From the NCBI GenBank assembly GCA_938039145.1, contig CALHVG010000080.1:1-51489 (forward strand): 51,489 nt of DNA, read 5' to 3'. A model generated the notes under the pieces. The model searched no databases. It was not told where the DNA came from and saw nothing but the letters and a program-made list of their open reading frames with translations. Made by a program: the position numbers and the translations under genes. Position 1 is the first letter of the stretch; every line of letters begins with the position of its first letter. Positions 27,439-36,303 of the stretch are shown here, one piece after another. The DNA is from an uncultured Treponema sp. GTDB lineage: Bacteria; Spirochaetota; Spirochaetia; Treponematales; Treponemataceae.

Positions 27439-28890
27439 TTATTTTTTCCAATAACTTGGGAAAAAGAAAATTATCATTGTGTATAATTCTAATCTTCCGG
27501 CAAGCATTGCAAAGCAGTACCACCATTTAAGGAAATCCGGCAAAAATCCATAATTAAAAAGCGGACCAAGTTTGCCGAATCCCGGACCGATGTTTCCTAC
27601 CATTGACATTGCGCCGGTAAATGCCGTGAGTATGTCCAAGTCCGCAAAACAGCCGAACAGGGTTGTGATTCCGATTAGCGAAAAAAATATCACCAGGAAA
27701 GAGGTGACTACGGAGATAATTTCGTTGTCTCTTGGCGAACCGTCAAGGCGTAGGGTAAATATTCCGTGCGGATGAAGGATTTTTTTTGTCTCGTTGTTCA
27801 ACTGTTTGAAAAGTACAACCCATCGAATGATTTTAAAGCCGCCGCTTGTTGAGCCGGAAGAGCCTCCGATAAAAAATAAGAGAAAAATGAAAAATTGGGA
27901 TACGCTTGGCCAAGCTGTAAAATCGGCGGTGGCGAAGCCGCTTGTCGAGCTGATTGAAAGCGCCTGAAACGAGCCGTATCTCAAGGCACTTCCGATTCCG
28001 CCGTACATTCGAATCAATGGAAGCGAAACGCCTAAAATACACAGAAGATTTACGGCGACATAAGCCTTTAGTTCGGAATTCTTTTTTACGTCGTTCCAGT
28101 GACCGGTCAGAATGTAAAAGTACAGGCTGAAATTGATTCCTGCAAGGAACATGAAAACGGTTATTATTATATCGATTGAGGCAGAATTGTATCCGGCAAC
28201 GCTTGCGTTTTTGCTTGAAAATCCGCCAGTTCCCAATGTGGAAAATGCGTGCGAGATTGCATCTATAAAATCCATTCCTGCGATTTTTAGAGCGATTGTT
28301 TCTACAGCTGTCAGGACAAAATAGATAATCCATAAGAGTTTTGCGGTTGTGGTTATTTTGTCGGTCATCTTGCCTTTTTCCGGACCGGTGGTTTCTGCCT
28401 TTATCAGCTGAAAACCGCCTACGCCCAAAAGCGGAAGAAGAGCTACGGTAAGGGCGACGATTCCCATTCCGCCAAGCCAATGCGTAAGGCATCGCCAAAG
28501 ATTCATGCTCCGGGGAAGGTTTTGGACTTCGCCGAAAATTGTTGCGCCGGTCGTGGAAAAACCGGAACAGCTTTCAAAAAAAGCATCGGTAAAAGATGCG
28601 GAGCAGCCGCTTGCGAAAATCGGAATTGCGCCGAAAAGGCTGGAAAAAATCCATGCGCACGCAACGGTTACGTATGTCGAACGAATCGTCAGGTTTATTT
28701 TGCGTTTTCTTAGTGGAATATTTACGGCAAGAAGAATTATCCAGCCGGAAAGCATCGGAATCAGATACGAAAGCATAAGCCGGGATTCTTCATGCAGGGA
28801 AAAAGAAACGAGAAAGGGCATCAGCATAGTCGTTCCGACAATCGCCACCAGAATTGAATTGATTCTCAAAAGATTTAAAAACATTTTCAT
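27439..28890 (-). CDS. trkH: TrkH-family potassium uptake channel subunit
   Basis: A 483-residue membrane protein with the repeated helix-pore-helix units of Trk/Ktr channels and selectivity-filter-like glycines (SCSGFSTTGATIFGE, AFSTLGTGGFSSKN, ISSTSGFATADF, MSMVGNIGPGFG). It forms the membrane channel that takes up K+ together with the TrkA regulator encoded immediately upstream (8 bases apart). Complete in length. Confidence 0.94.
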   Translation of the reverse strand: MKMFLNLLRINSILVAIVGTTMLMPFLVSFSLHEESRLMLSYLIPMLSGWIILLAVNIPLRKRKINLTIRSTYVTVACAWIFSSLFGAIPIFASGCSASFTDAFFESCSGFSTTGATIFGEVQNLPRSMNLWRCLTHWLGGMGIVALTVALLPLLGVGGFQLIKAETTGPEKGKMTDKITTTAKLLWIIYFVLTAVETIALKIAGMDFIDAISHAFSTLGTGGFSSKNASVAGYNSASIDIIITVFMFLAGINFSLYFYILTGHWNDVKKNSELKAYVAVNLLCILGVSLPLIRMYGGIGSALRYGSFQALSISSTSGFATADFTAWPSVSQFFIFLLFFIGGSSGSTSGGFKIIRWVVLFKQLNNETKKILHPHGIFTLRLDGSPRDNEIISVVTSFLVIFFSLIGITTLFGCFADLDILTAFTGAMSMVGNIGPGFGKLGPLFNYGFLPDFLKWWYCFAMLAGRLELYTMIIFFFPSYWKK

Positions 28891-28898
28891 GCGCAGTG

Positions 28899-30344
28899 CT
28901 ATTCCCTGTTGTTCCCAAAGAATTCCAAAATCTTTTTTGAATAATCCGCTTGCGAGATTAGGACAAGATGGTCGCCGATAGACACGACAGTTTCGCCGTT
29001 CGCAATTTCGTAATCTTCATTTCCGGAATGTTTGTCCAAAAGCACAAGATATTTTCCCGGATCGGAAAGTTCTTTGACTTTTTTACCGTTGACCGGCGAA
29101 TCGTTGGGAAGCACACATTCGATTATTTCCAGGTCGCCATTTGTAACGGTGTGGATTTCTTTTACGGATTTTCCTCTAAGATGACTCATTATGGAATCGA
29201 CAACCACGTCGCGAAGGGCTATGGTAACGTCAATTCCGAGTTTTTCGGCAATCTTTGCGAAAGCGGAACTTGTTACAAGACTTATCGACTGCTTTACCCC
29301 CAAGGATTCAAGATATGCCGCAAGAACCATGTTCAATTCGTGGTTGTGCGTGGAACATATCGCCAAATCAAAATCCGGAATTCCTTCTTCACGCAAAAAA
29401 CTTTCGTCTGTTGCGTCTCCGAGGCAAACCTCCGCTTCTTCAAAACGTTCGGCTGCGGATTTTGCAAGGTCTGCGTCCGAATCGATTATCAAAAGTTTTT
29501 GAGATACCCGTTTTGCCGACTTGGTTTTTAGCATCTTGAACAACGAAAGTTTTTTAGGCTCGATAATTCTGCTTGCCACTAGAGTGCCGATTCGCCCCGC
29601 CCCGATTATTGCGATTTTTTTTAATTCCTTTTGTTTTGAACCGCAAAGTTCAAGGATTTTGCTTATTCGGCTTTTTTCCGTAAGGATTCCGAGTGTGCAG
29701 CCGGCTTCCATTACCGTATTTCCATTTGGCAGAAAGCCTTCGCCGTCTTTTTCGATATACGAAACCAAGAGATGTTCTTCCGTCAGGTTCTTGATTTCCA
29801 TCAGTTTGTGGCCTGCGAACACACTTTCGTCAGCTACGGTTATTCTGAAAATCTGTTTTTCCGATTCGCCGAATGTAAAGACGTTGCTCACAGCTCCGTT
29901 TTCCACAGCCTGAACAATGGCTTTTGCCGCCTCTACGTCGGGGTGAATCATATAATCGATTCCGTAGAGCGGTCTGTGCTTTCCGGAGAATGTATTTGCG
30001 TGCGATTTGCTTGCTTCGGCAGTGTTCACATAATATGCGTAGTTTCGGACTCGCGCGATTTTCAAAATGTCGGGATAAACCGCATCCACAAGGGAGCAGG
30101 TTATCATATTGACTTCATCGCTGCTTGTGACGCAAACCATGGCGTCCGCCTTGGCGATTCCGGCTTTTTCCAATGTTTCAAGATTGTTTCCGTCTGCAAC
30201 CAGAACCGAACAGTCAAGCCGATTGGAAATATGCCTCATGCGTTCTTCGTCGTTATCGATTACTACAACGTTGTTTTTCTCGTTAATAAGAATTTTTGCA
30301 AGCTGGATTCCTGTAAATCCTGCACCTACGATTACGATTCTCAT
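28899..30344 (-). CDS. trkA: TrkA potassium uptake regulatory subunit
   Basis: A 481-residue cytoplasmic protein with two tandem RCK halves. Each has an NAD-binding Rossmann start: MRIVIVGAGFTGIQLAK at the N-terminus and KKIAIIGAGRIGTLVAS near residue 243. TrkA_C domains follow each. It gates TrkH in response to nucleotides. Its ATG overlaps the stop of the upstream ECF S-component gene by 4 bases (ATGA), showing tight coupling. Confidence 0.94.
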   Translation of the reverse strand: MRIVIVGAGFTGIQLAKILINEKNNVVVIDNDEERMRHISNRLDCSVLVADGNNLETLEKAGIAKADAMVCVTSSDEVNMITCSLVDAVYPDILKIARVRNYAYYVNTAEASKSHANTFSGKHRPLYGIDYMIHPDVEAAKAIVQAVENGAVSNVFTFGESEKQIFRITVADESVFAGHKLMEIKNLTEEHLLVSYIEKDGEGFLPNGNTVMEAGCTLGILTEKSRISKILELCGSKQKELKKIAIIGAGRIGTLVASRIIEPKKLSLFKMLKTKSAKRVSQKLLIIDSDADLAKSAAERFEEAEVCLGDATDESFLREEGIPDFDLAICSTHNHELNMVLAAYLESLGVKQSISLVTSSAFAKIAEKLGIDVTIALRDVVVDSIMSHLRGKSVKEIHTVTNGDLEIIECVLPNDSPVNGKKVKELSDPGKYLVLLDKHSGNEDYEIANGETVVSIGDHLVLISQADYSKKILEFFGNNRE

Positions 30345-31057
30345 ACGGTTTCCTGATTTTTCTTGTCAGGGGAAGCCTCTTTTTTGTCATTTGCTTCGGA
30401 ATCGTTATTTTCTGTGCTACGAAGATTATCTTTTTCCAATCGGGAAAATTTCGATTTTGATACGGATGTTACGAAAATTGCACTTATCACTGCGGAACAG
30501 ACAATAATTGCTGCGACAGCCTCCATGATTGCGCCCGGAAGAATTACGGTCATAACTGCAATGAAGCCGGCACCTTCCATTGCTTCTGCGGTTTTTGAAG
30601 ACGCAAACACAAAAAGCGAGCCGATGACTAAAGTGGTGTGACAGAGCGTTCCCAAAAATGCCGTTACCGCACTGTTTATTGATTTAGGAAGATGTGGAAT
30701 AAAATCAATCAATTTGAAAAGAATCCAGCAGAACGTTCCAAAGAGAATCCTTGGCAAAACTGAAATCAGCGGATTTACAAAAAGGGGGTCAAGCACTCCG
30801 GATGGATTTGCGGCGGCATTTACAAGGCTTGTAAGACCAAAAACCGTTCCTGTAACAAGAGCGCCCGGAAGCCCTGCAAGGATTGCCGAAAGGATGACCG
30901 GAATATGCATTATTGTAAGTGATGTTGCAGGATTAAGTTGAATATATCCTAGGTGGAGTCCGGGGATTCCCATGAGAATGATAAGCGCACTGAAAGCCCC
31001 GATAATGGCTATCTGTCTGTTTCGATTTTTGATGACGGAAGAAGTGATGATGCTCAT
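30341..31057 (-). CDS. ECF transporter S component-like membrane protein
   Basis: A 238-residue membrane protein with about six hydrophobic segments in the first 195 residues, then a charged cytoplasmic tail. The start (IAIIGAFSALIILMGIPGLHLGYIQLNP) and SLTIMHIPVILSAILAGLPGAL pattern match substrate-binding S components of energy-coupling-factor vitamin importers; the substrate cannot be read. AAGGAG precedes the ATG. It leads the operon with trkA, trkH and the MocR gene. No riboswitch was recognised upstream. Confidence 0.75.
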   Translation of the reverse strand: MSIITSSVIKNRNRQIAIIGAFSALIILMGIPGLHLGYIQLNPATSLTIMHIPVILSAILAGLPGALVTGTVFGLTSLVNAAANPSGVLDPLFVNPLISVLPRILFGTFCWILFKLIDFIPHLPKSINSAVTAFLGTLCHTTLVIGSLFVFASSKTAEAMEGAGFIAVMTVILPGAIMEAVAAIIVCSAVISAIFVTSVSKSKFSRLEKDNLRSTENNDSEANDKKEASPDKKNQETV

Positions 31058-31312
31058 TTAAAGTCTCCTTATTATGGCAGTTTATTATGACAATAAAAGA
31101 GTTTTTGTAAAGAATCAAGCCAAGATAAATCGCAAATCCTTGTGTTTATCCTTAATTTTTCAAAGGCGGACGGCGGAGGAGTTTTATTATTTTTGCAAAC
31201 TTTTATCTCTCGTTCGCCGCCATTTGGAAGCCCCATTAATTCGTACATTTTAATTTTTCAGGTAAGCCGTATGCATATTTATAAAAAAATAGAAACACGA
31301 CATTCGGGGTAT

Positions 31313-34300
31313 TTAAAGTAAAGCAACGCCCATAAGCGCCAAGCCAAATTTATTTTGGTTCGGAAGATTGCAAGGTCTAAAAAGAAGCGAACAGTCAAAC
31401 GAAATCTTGAAATTAGACCGAGCGAATCCGCCAAAATTCGGGGTCGCTTCAAGGCTCACCGTGAACGCCAACTCATCGTAATATTCGGCTTTGCCTGTGA
31501 AAAGTTTTTCCGCATAAATAGGAGCGTTCTGTATCGCCATGTTCGGAAGCGGAGTGCTAATTGTGTCCGCAAAATTTCCCGTGTAAGAAGTTTTTACGGA
31601 AAATCTATTGAAGAAAAAAAGCGGCAGCGTATTCGTTGACCGTTGGATTTCGGTCGCAAAAAGAATCATGGATGCGGATAGCGAGGCAAAATAATTCTGC
31701 GACGGAAAAAGTTCTGCCGAAAGAGATGTCGGAAAATTTAAGGTCATCTTATACATTTCGAAAGGCAAAAGTTTTGGAATTTTCACACTGAAAAATAGAC
31801 CTAAATTATACGAATTCGAAATAATGTCGTTTTTTGCAGCGAACGATTCAAAAAAATTATTTTGGAACGTTACAAATGCATTCCAGCCGATTTGGGAATT
31901 TGTGTCGGGGGAAAGTTTATTTATGTTTCCAAGCCCCATCATAATCACATTGCTAGCATAAAGATATTTTGTCATGTCGGGATTTTTTAGAATTCCGAAA
32001 ATATTTGATATTCCTTGCTCTTTGATTTTTTCGCCCAAATCAAAAAAACTTTGACGACCGTAAAAAAAGACTCCATTATCTGCAATCTCGAAAAAGGTTG
32101 TTCCTGCAATTCTTTGAATGTACAAAAAGTTGAGAGTTTCATAGGTTTGCTTGAATCCGCTAAAATCAAACTCCGAGTTTCCGCCGAGGCGACAGACGGT
32201 TTTATTTCCGGCGAAGTGTGCGAGTGCCGAAACTGAAAAACTTTCCGTAAAAGGATTGTAGCTTGCGGAAAGTCCCCATATCGGATTCGTCCACGGCGAT
32301 GCGGAAAAATAAGAAACCCCGATAGGATTTAATAATTGAGTTAAGCTGAAAGTGCCGTTTTGATTTTTCCGAAAACCGTAGGAATGTGTCATTCCCAGCG
32401 GAGCGAAAACTCCGTGCGGTCCTGTGAACGTATATTTGAACGAGGAATATTTTTTGCTTTCCGATTCTATTGGGAGTTTTTCTTCCGAGTTTTCGCCGGA
32501 TTTTTTTTCCGAGATTGAATTTTCTTGGATTTTTGGAAAATTTTTATCGCCGTTCGGAAGGTTTTCTTTTAGAGAAAGCTGTTCGAATTCTTTTCCGATT
32601 GCGGAAACCGACCTGAAATCCATTTTGCTCAAATCTGCAAGCATGATTTTCATTTCTTCAAAAAAATGCCCGACAAAAACGGCTTTTTTGCTGTCGTCAA
32701 TAAGACCGGAATTGAAAACGCCGCCCGAAGAATCCTTTGTGCAAAAATCAAAACTCGTATCGGAAAAGTCGGAATTGTAGTTAAAAATTCCAAGGCGGGG
32801 CATCGTGCCTTTTTGCGTGAAGGTAAACGACACCTTGCCGTTGACGGCTGTGTTCAATTGCAGGAATACAGATTTTTCGTCCGTGTCGGGTGCGTTTGCA
32901 AAAAACTGACGGAACAGATTTTTTTCAAAATCGTATACGCATATCGAAAAATCAAGTCCATCTTTGTAGGCAAAGAAAATTTTCCCGTCCATTGTTCCGG
33001 AAGTCGAAAAAATCTGCTTTCCGAACGGAGCGTTGAACTCGGAAATTTCAGTTACGTCCGTTATTTTGTTTTTTTTGTTCAGATTTATTTTGTAAATCTT
33101 GAGCGAAGAATTTTGCGAGATGGTTTTTACGGCTGCGACATAATAATTTCCGTTGCTGAAGAAAACCGTTCCCTCTCGCAAGCCGGGTTCTTTTAGATTG
33201 TAGACGGCTTTGTTTTCCGTGTTTACAAGGGAAAGATAAGTTTTTGTGAAATTGTTATGCGGTCTGTACGAAGAAAGCGCAATGAATTTTCCGTCGGGGC
33301 TTATGCTCATGCCCAGAAAATTGTAGGATTTGGCGACGGTTTTTGCTTTTTCGGTTTTTTTATCGATAAAAATTATTTTGGATGTGTAATAGTCATAATA
33401 TGCGTAGCCGATTCGGCTTGCCGTCAGCGCAGGATACATAGACCGCCCGACATTCATCATGGACGAAGATTTTTGCAAGGAACACCAATTTTCTTCCCAC
33501 GGGTTTGCGTTCACGTCGGGAATTTCAATGGAATCGAAAAATTCTTCCCATGCCTGAGCGATTTTTATTCCGTATACTTTTTTAAAGTTTGAAAAATAGA
33601 AAAGATAACTTGGACGCTGGATATTTACTGCGTTGTACCAAAATTGAGCGTATTTTTCAAATCCGTATTTTTTTTGCAGATAATCCGAAAAAGCACCGCC
33701 AAAATAATAGCTCAAGTTTCCGCCCGGAGAAATGTCCCTTGCTCCGTGAATTTCCGAATATTTGGGAAATTTTCCTTCGATTTTTGCCTGTTTTACCAAA
33801 AGTTTGTGCAAATCGCTGTTCTGCCGACCTTCACCAAGGTTACTTTCCGTGGAGACGGCGGCACCTTCCGCCCAGCCCATCGTAATTGTAAACAGAGCGG
33901 GATTTATAACATCTCCAAAAATACGAGAAGCTCCGTGCCAAAATTTATTCTTTGAATTGTAGGATATTGCATGGGTAAGTTCATGGCGGAACGTGTTCAA
34001 AAATGAGTCCGAGAAAACCATCAACGAATCCGTTGGCGGAGTGTCGTACATGACGATTGAATTGTACGGAAAAGCCGTAAAATACGCATTGAACATATCT
34101 TGCGAATGACCGATTGTAACCGTCGTTCTGAATTTGTTTGGAACTTTATAAAGCTGGCAGAGTTCTTCAAAAAGCGAGTCAGCCTTTTCAAACAGAATAT
34201 TTGCAGTTGCTTCGGATTTTGGAGCATAAATTATATCGAAATATTCAGTTTTCGCGATTTTTAATTTGCCTTCCTGACCCGCCATCAGTCCCGCATAAGC

Positions 34301-34357
34301 AAAAATTGACTGCCCGATAAGCAGCAATACAAGAATTTTAAAAATTTTTTTCATCAT
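31313..34357 (-). CDS. Large envelope protein: metallopeptidase, beta-propeller and probable barrel
   Basis: A 1014-residue exported protein. A signal peptide (residues 1-20) is followed by a gluzincin-type peptidase with HELTH at 125-129 and a likely third zinc ligand Glu164 in GWAEGAA. Residues about 300-640 contain repeats like FIALSSYRP and SISPDGK typical of TolB-like propellers. From about 680 to the end, alternating strands with aromatic residues look like an outer-membrane beta-barrel. The peptidase residues appear intact. No name is known to me; function is probably at the outer membrane. Confidence 0.7.
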   Translation of the reverse strand: MMKKIFKILVLLLIGQSIFAYAGLMAGQEGKLKIAKTEYFDIIYAPKSEATANILFEKADSLFEELCQLYKVPNKFRTTVTIGHSQDMFNAYFTAFPYNSIVMYDTPPTDSLMVFSDSFLNTFRHELTHAISYNSKNKFWHGASRIFGDVINPALFTITMGWAEGAAVSTESNLGEGRQNSDLHKLLVKQAKIEGKFPKYSEIHGARDISPGGNLSYYFGGAFSDYLQKKYGFEKYAQFWYNAVNIQRPSYLFYFSNFKKVYGIKIAQAWEEFFDSIEIPDVNANPWEENWCSLQKSSSMMNVGRSMYPALTASRIGYAYYDYYTSKIIFIDKKTEKAKTVAKSYNFLGMSISPDGKFIALSSYRPHNNFTKTYLSLVNTENKAVYNLKEPGLREGTVFFSNGNYYVAAVKTISQNSSLKIYKINLNKKNKITDVTEISEFNAPFGKQIFSTSGTMDGKIFFAYKDGLDFSICVYDFEKNLFRQFFANAPDTDEKSVFLQLNTAVNGKVSFTFTQKGTMPRLGIFNYNSDFSDTSFDFCTKDSSGGVFNSGLIDDSKKAVFVGHFFEEMKIMLADLSKMDFRSVSAIGKEFEQLSLKENLPNGDKNFPKIQENSISEKKSGENSEEKLPIESESKKYSSFKYTFTGPHGVFAPLGMTHSYGFRKNQNGTFSLTQLLNPIGVSYFSASPWTNPIWGLSASYNPFTESFSVSALAHFAGNKTVCRLGGNSEFDFSGFKQTYETLNFLYIQRIAGTTFFEIADNGVFFYGRQSFFDLGEKIKEQGISNIFGILKNPDMTKYLYASNVIMMGLGNINKLSPDTNSQIGWNAFVTFQNNFFESFAAKNDIISNSYNLGLFFSVKIPKLLPFEMYKMTLNFPTSLSAELFPSQNYFASLSASMILFATEIQRSTNTLPLFFFNRFSVKTSYTGNFADTISTPLPNMAIQNAPIYAEKLFTGKAEYYDELAFTVSLEATPNFGGFARSNFKISFDCSLLFRPCNLPNQNKFGLALMGVALL

Positions 34358-34499
34358 TTTTACCTCTTACAATTTCAAAAAGATTTATAGGCTGCGAGTT
34401 TTATAAAAAGCCGCAGAATGCAGAATCGGCAAATTTTTCCAACTCGCTGAAAAACTTTGCCGATAAGTGACGTTCCGACTGCTAAAATCCGTCCGCGTA

Positions 34500-34527
34500 A
34501 AAAATCCGTGCGATTTAGCGGATTTTT
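34500..34527 (-). terminator. Terminator after the lipoprotein gene
   Basis: A 9-bp stem (AAAAATCCG with CGGATTTTT) and 10-nt loop, with a T run on the minus strand, lies 15 bases past the lipoprotein stop. It separates that transcript from the large envelope-protein gene. Confidence 0.75.
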
Positions 34528-34542
34528 ACTTAATTTATCATT

Positions 34543-35208
34543 TTATGATTTTACAATAAGTTTTCCCGTTATGTTCAGAATTGAAAGCAAAGAAAAAGAC
34601 TTTTTCGATTTTTTGGTTCCGCTTTCTGCGCTTGTGTCGATAAAAATAAAATCTATCGTTGCGTTTTTTATTTCGTCGCAAAGTTTTTGTCCGTAAACGG
34701 ACGCAAAAAAATCCAAATATTCTTCATCACTCATTGATTCGCCCGTAAAAGACGGCGCCATAAGCATATCGATGTACGACTGAAATTCGGACGGCATTAA
34801 TTTGTAAAAAGAAATAAATTTTTCACCGGAAAATTCAAAGTAAGGTTTTTTGTTTGAATCGTATTTTAGAATTCCGGACGCGGAAAGAGGGTCAAGATTT
34901 TCTGTTGACGGCGAAAAATTCACGGAAATTTCATTATTGTCATTAATTTTGGAACTTACTTTTGTAAATTTCGATTGAACAAATTCTTTTTCCAATTCAG
35001 ATGCGTCAAAAAAGTCCCGGATTTCGGATGAATTTTCAAAAGACATAATTGCCGAAACGGTTTTTAAAAATTCTTGGCTGGGTTTTACATTGTATGAAAA
35101 AGACGGATTTCCGTTCGTCAGCGTTATGGTCAAAGCGCTGTTGCACGAGGCAAGCAAAATCAAAAATATTGAAAATATTACGATAAAAACGCTTTTAATT
35201 TTTTTCAT
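34543..35208 (-). CDS. Lipoprotein of unknown function
   Basis: A 221-residue protein with a lipoprotein signal (IFLILLASC, lipidated Cys22). The mature part has no motif I recognise: it begins NSALTITLTNGNPSFSYNV and is rich in Ser, Phe and Asn. It lies upstream of the large envelope protein, on the same strand but with a terminator between. Likely anchored in the periplasmic face of a membrane. Confidence 0.75.
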   Translation of the reverse strand: MKKIKSVFIVIFSIFLILLASCNSALTITLTNGNPSFSYNVKPSQEFLKTVSAIMSFENSSEIRDFFDASELEKEFVQSKFTKVSSKINDNNEISVNFSPSTENLDPLSASGILKYDSNKKPYFEFSGEKFISFYKLMPSEFQSYIDMLMAPSFTGESMSDEEYLDFFASVYGQKLCDEIKNATIDFIFIDTSAESGTKKSKKSFSLLSILNITGKLIVKS

Positions 35209-35303
35209 ATAAACAGTTCCTTTTATTTTGCATAGCTTACATGAAAATTGCGCGTTTTTCTATAATTATTTAAAACGGCGCGGCAATTTGCTATAATTTT
35301 TTT

Positions 35304-36035
35304 ATGGAAAATCAGTTTTCGAGGACGGCTCTAATTTTCGGCGAAAAAGCCATAGAAAAATTGTCAGCGACTCGTGTAATCGTTTTTGGGCTTGGCGGAG
35401 TGGGCGGATATGCGGTCGAGGCTTTAGTCCGTTCGGGGATTGGGGCGATTGATATTGTTGATGACGATGTAATTTGCGATTCGAATATAAACCGCCAATT
35501 GTATGCGCTCCATTCCACGGTTGGAAAAGCAAAAGTCGATGTTGCGGAAGAAAGAATTTTTGATATAAATCCCGGCTGCAAAGTGAAAAAACACAAAGTA
35601 TTTTTTATGCCGGAATCGTCGGGGCAATTTGATTTTTCGGTTTACGATTATGTTGTTGATTGCATAGATACCGTGAAAGGCAAAGTTGAGATTGTTGTTC
35701 AGGCAAAAAAAAGCGGAAAACCCGTGATTTGTTCCATGGGAGCGGGGAATAAAGTGAATCCGTGCGAATTTAAAGTTTCGGATATATTTGACACTTCAGT
35801 TTGCCCTTTGGCACGGGTGATGCGCACCGAATTGAAAAAACGGGGAATAAAAGGCGTAAAATGTGTTTTTTCTACTGAAAAACCGCTCTTGCCGAAGGAA
35901 ATGCTGACGGTTGAAAACGGGAAAAAATTGATTCCGGGGAGCAACGCTTTTACGCCGTCGGTGGCAGGACTCATAATCGCAGGCGAAGTGATAAAGGATT
36001 TGGCGGATTTTTCGGCGCACCGAGAGACTAAATGA
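35304..36035 (+). CDS. tcdA: tRNA threonylcarbamoyladenosine dehydratase (TcdA)
   Basis: TcdA uses ATP to cyclise t6A at position 37 of ANN-decoding tRNAs. The 243-residue protein belongs to the E1-like ThiF/MoeB fold: ATP-binding GLGGVGGYA at 29-37, then DDDVICDSNINRQLYA and DYVVDCIDTVKGK. ICSMGAGNKVNP and DTSVCPLARVMRTELKKRG match TcdA rather than ThiF. Divergent from the lipoprotein gene. Confidence 0.9.
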   Translation: MENQFSRTALIFGEKAIEKLSATRVIVFGLGGVGGYAVEALVRSGIGAIDIVDDDVICDSNINRQLYALHSTVGKAKVDVAEERIFDINPGCKVKKHKVFFMPESSGQFDFSVYDYVVDCIDTVKGKVEIVVQAKKSGKPVICSMGAGNKVNPCEFKVSDIFDTSVCPLARVMRTELKKRGIKGVKCVFSTEKPLLPKEMLTVENGKKLIPGSNAFTPSVAGLIIAGEVIKDLADFSAHRETK

Positions 36036-36053
36036 CGGAGGCGGGGTTTTGTA

Positions 36054-36235
36054 CGGCAGAAAATTCCGCATGGAGAATTGAACGGTGCCGAAGGCAGTGC
36101 GAGACTTTTTTTTACGATTAATCTTGTGGGCGGATTTTTTATTTTTCTTGAACGGCGGACAGGATTTTGGAAAATTCCGAGCACCGAGCGTTGGCGTGCC
36201 GTGAAATGCGACTTGGTGGATACGTTCTGCCCTGA
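36054..36235 (+). repeat. GC-rich dispersed intergenic element (copy 2)
   Basis: Between tcdA and the S1 gene lies a segment with GCATGGAG, GTGCCGAAGGCAGT, ACCGAGCG and TCTGCC in the same order as the minus-strand element at 23800-23935, though with different spacing and internal sequence. This suggests a diverged dispersed repeat. No coding potential was seen. Confidence 0.4.
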
Positions 36236-36303
36236 AAAAAATATTGTGTATGCTTGAAAAGCGTTTTGTGAATCTTTAAACTGATTCGGAAAAAGGAGTT
36301 TTT

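Noticed and set aside
31072..31248. A 58-codon minus-strand frame just upstream of the ECF S-component gene
   Set aside because: It has no ribosome binding site or recognisable motif; its Pro-rich middle comes from a GC-rich patch. Possible but unsupported.
31058..31312. A riboswitch upstream of the ECF S-component gene
   Set aside because: S-component genes often have one, but no conserved core of a known vitamin riboswitch could be found.
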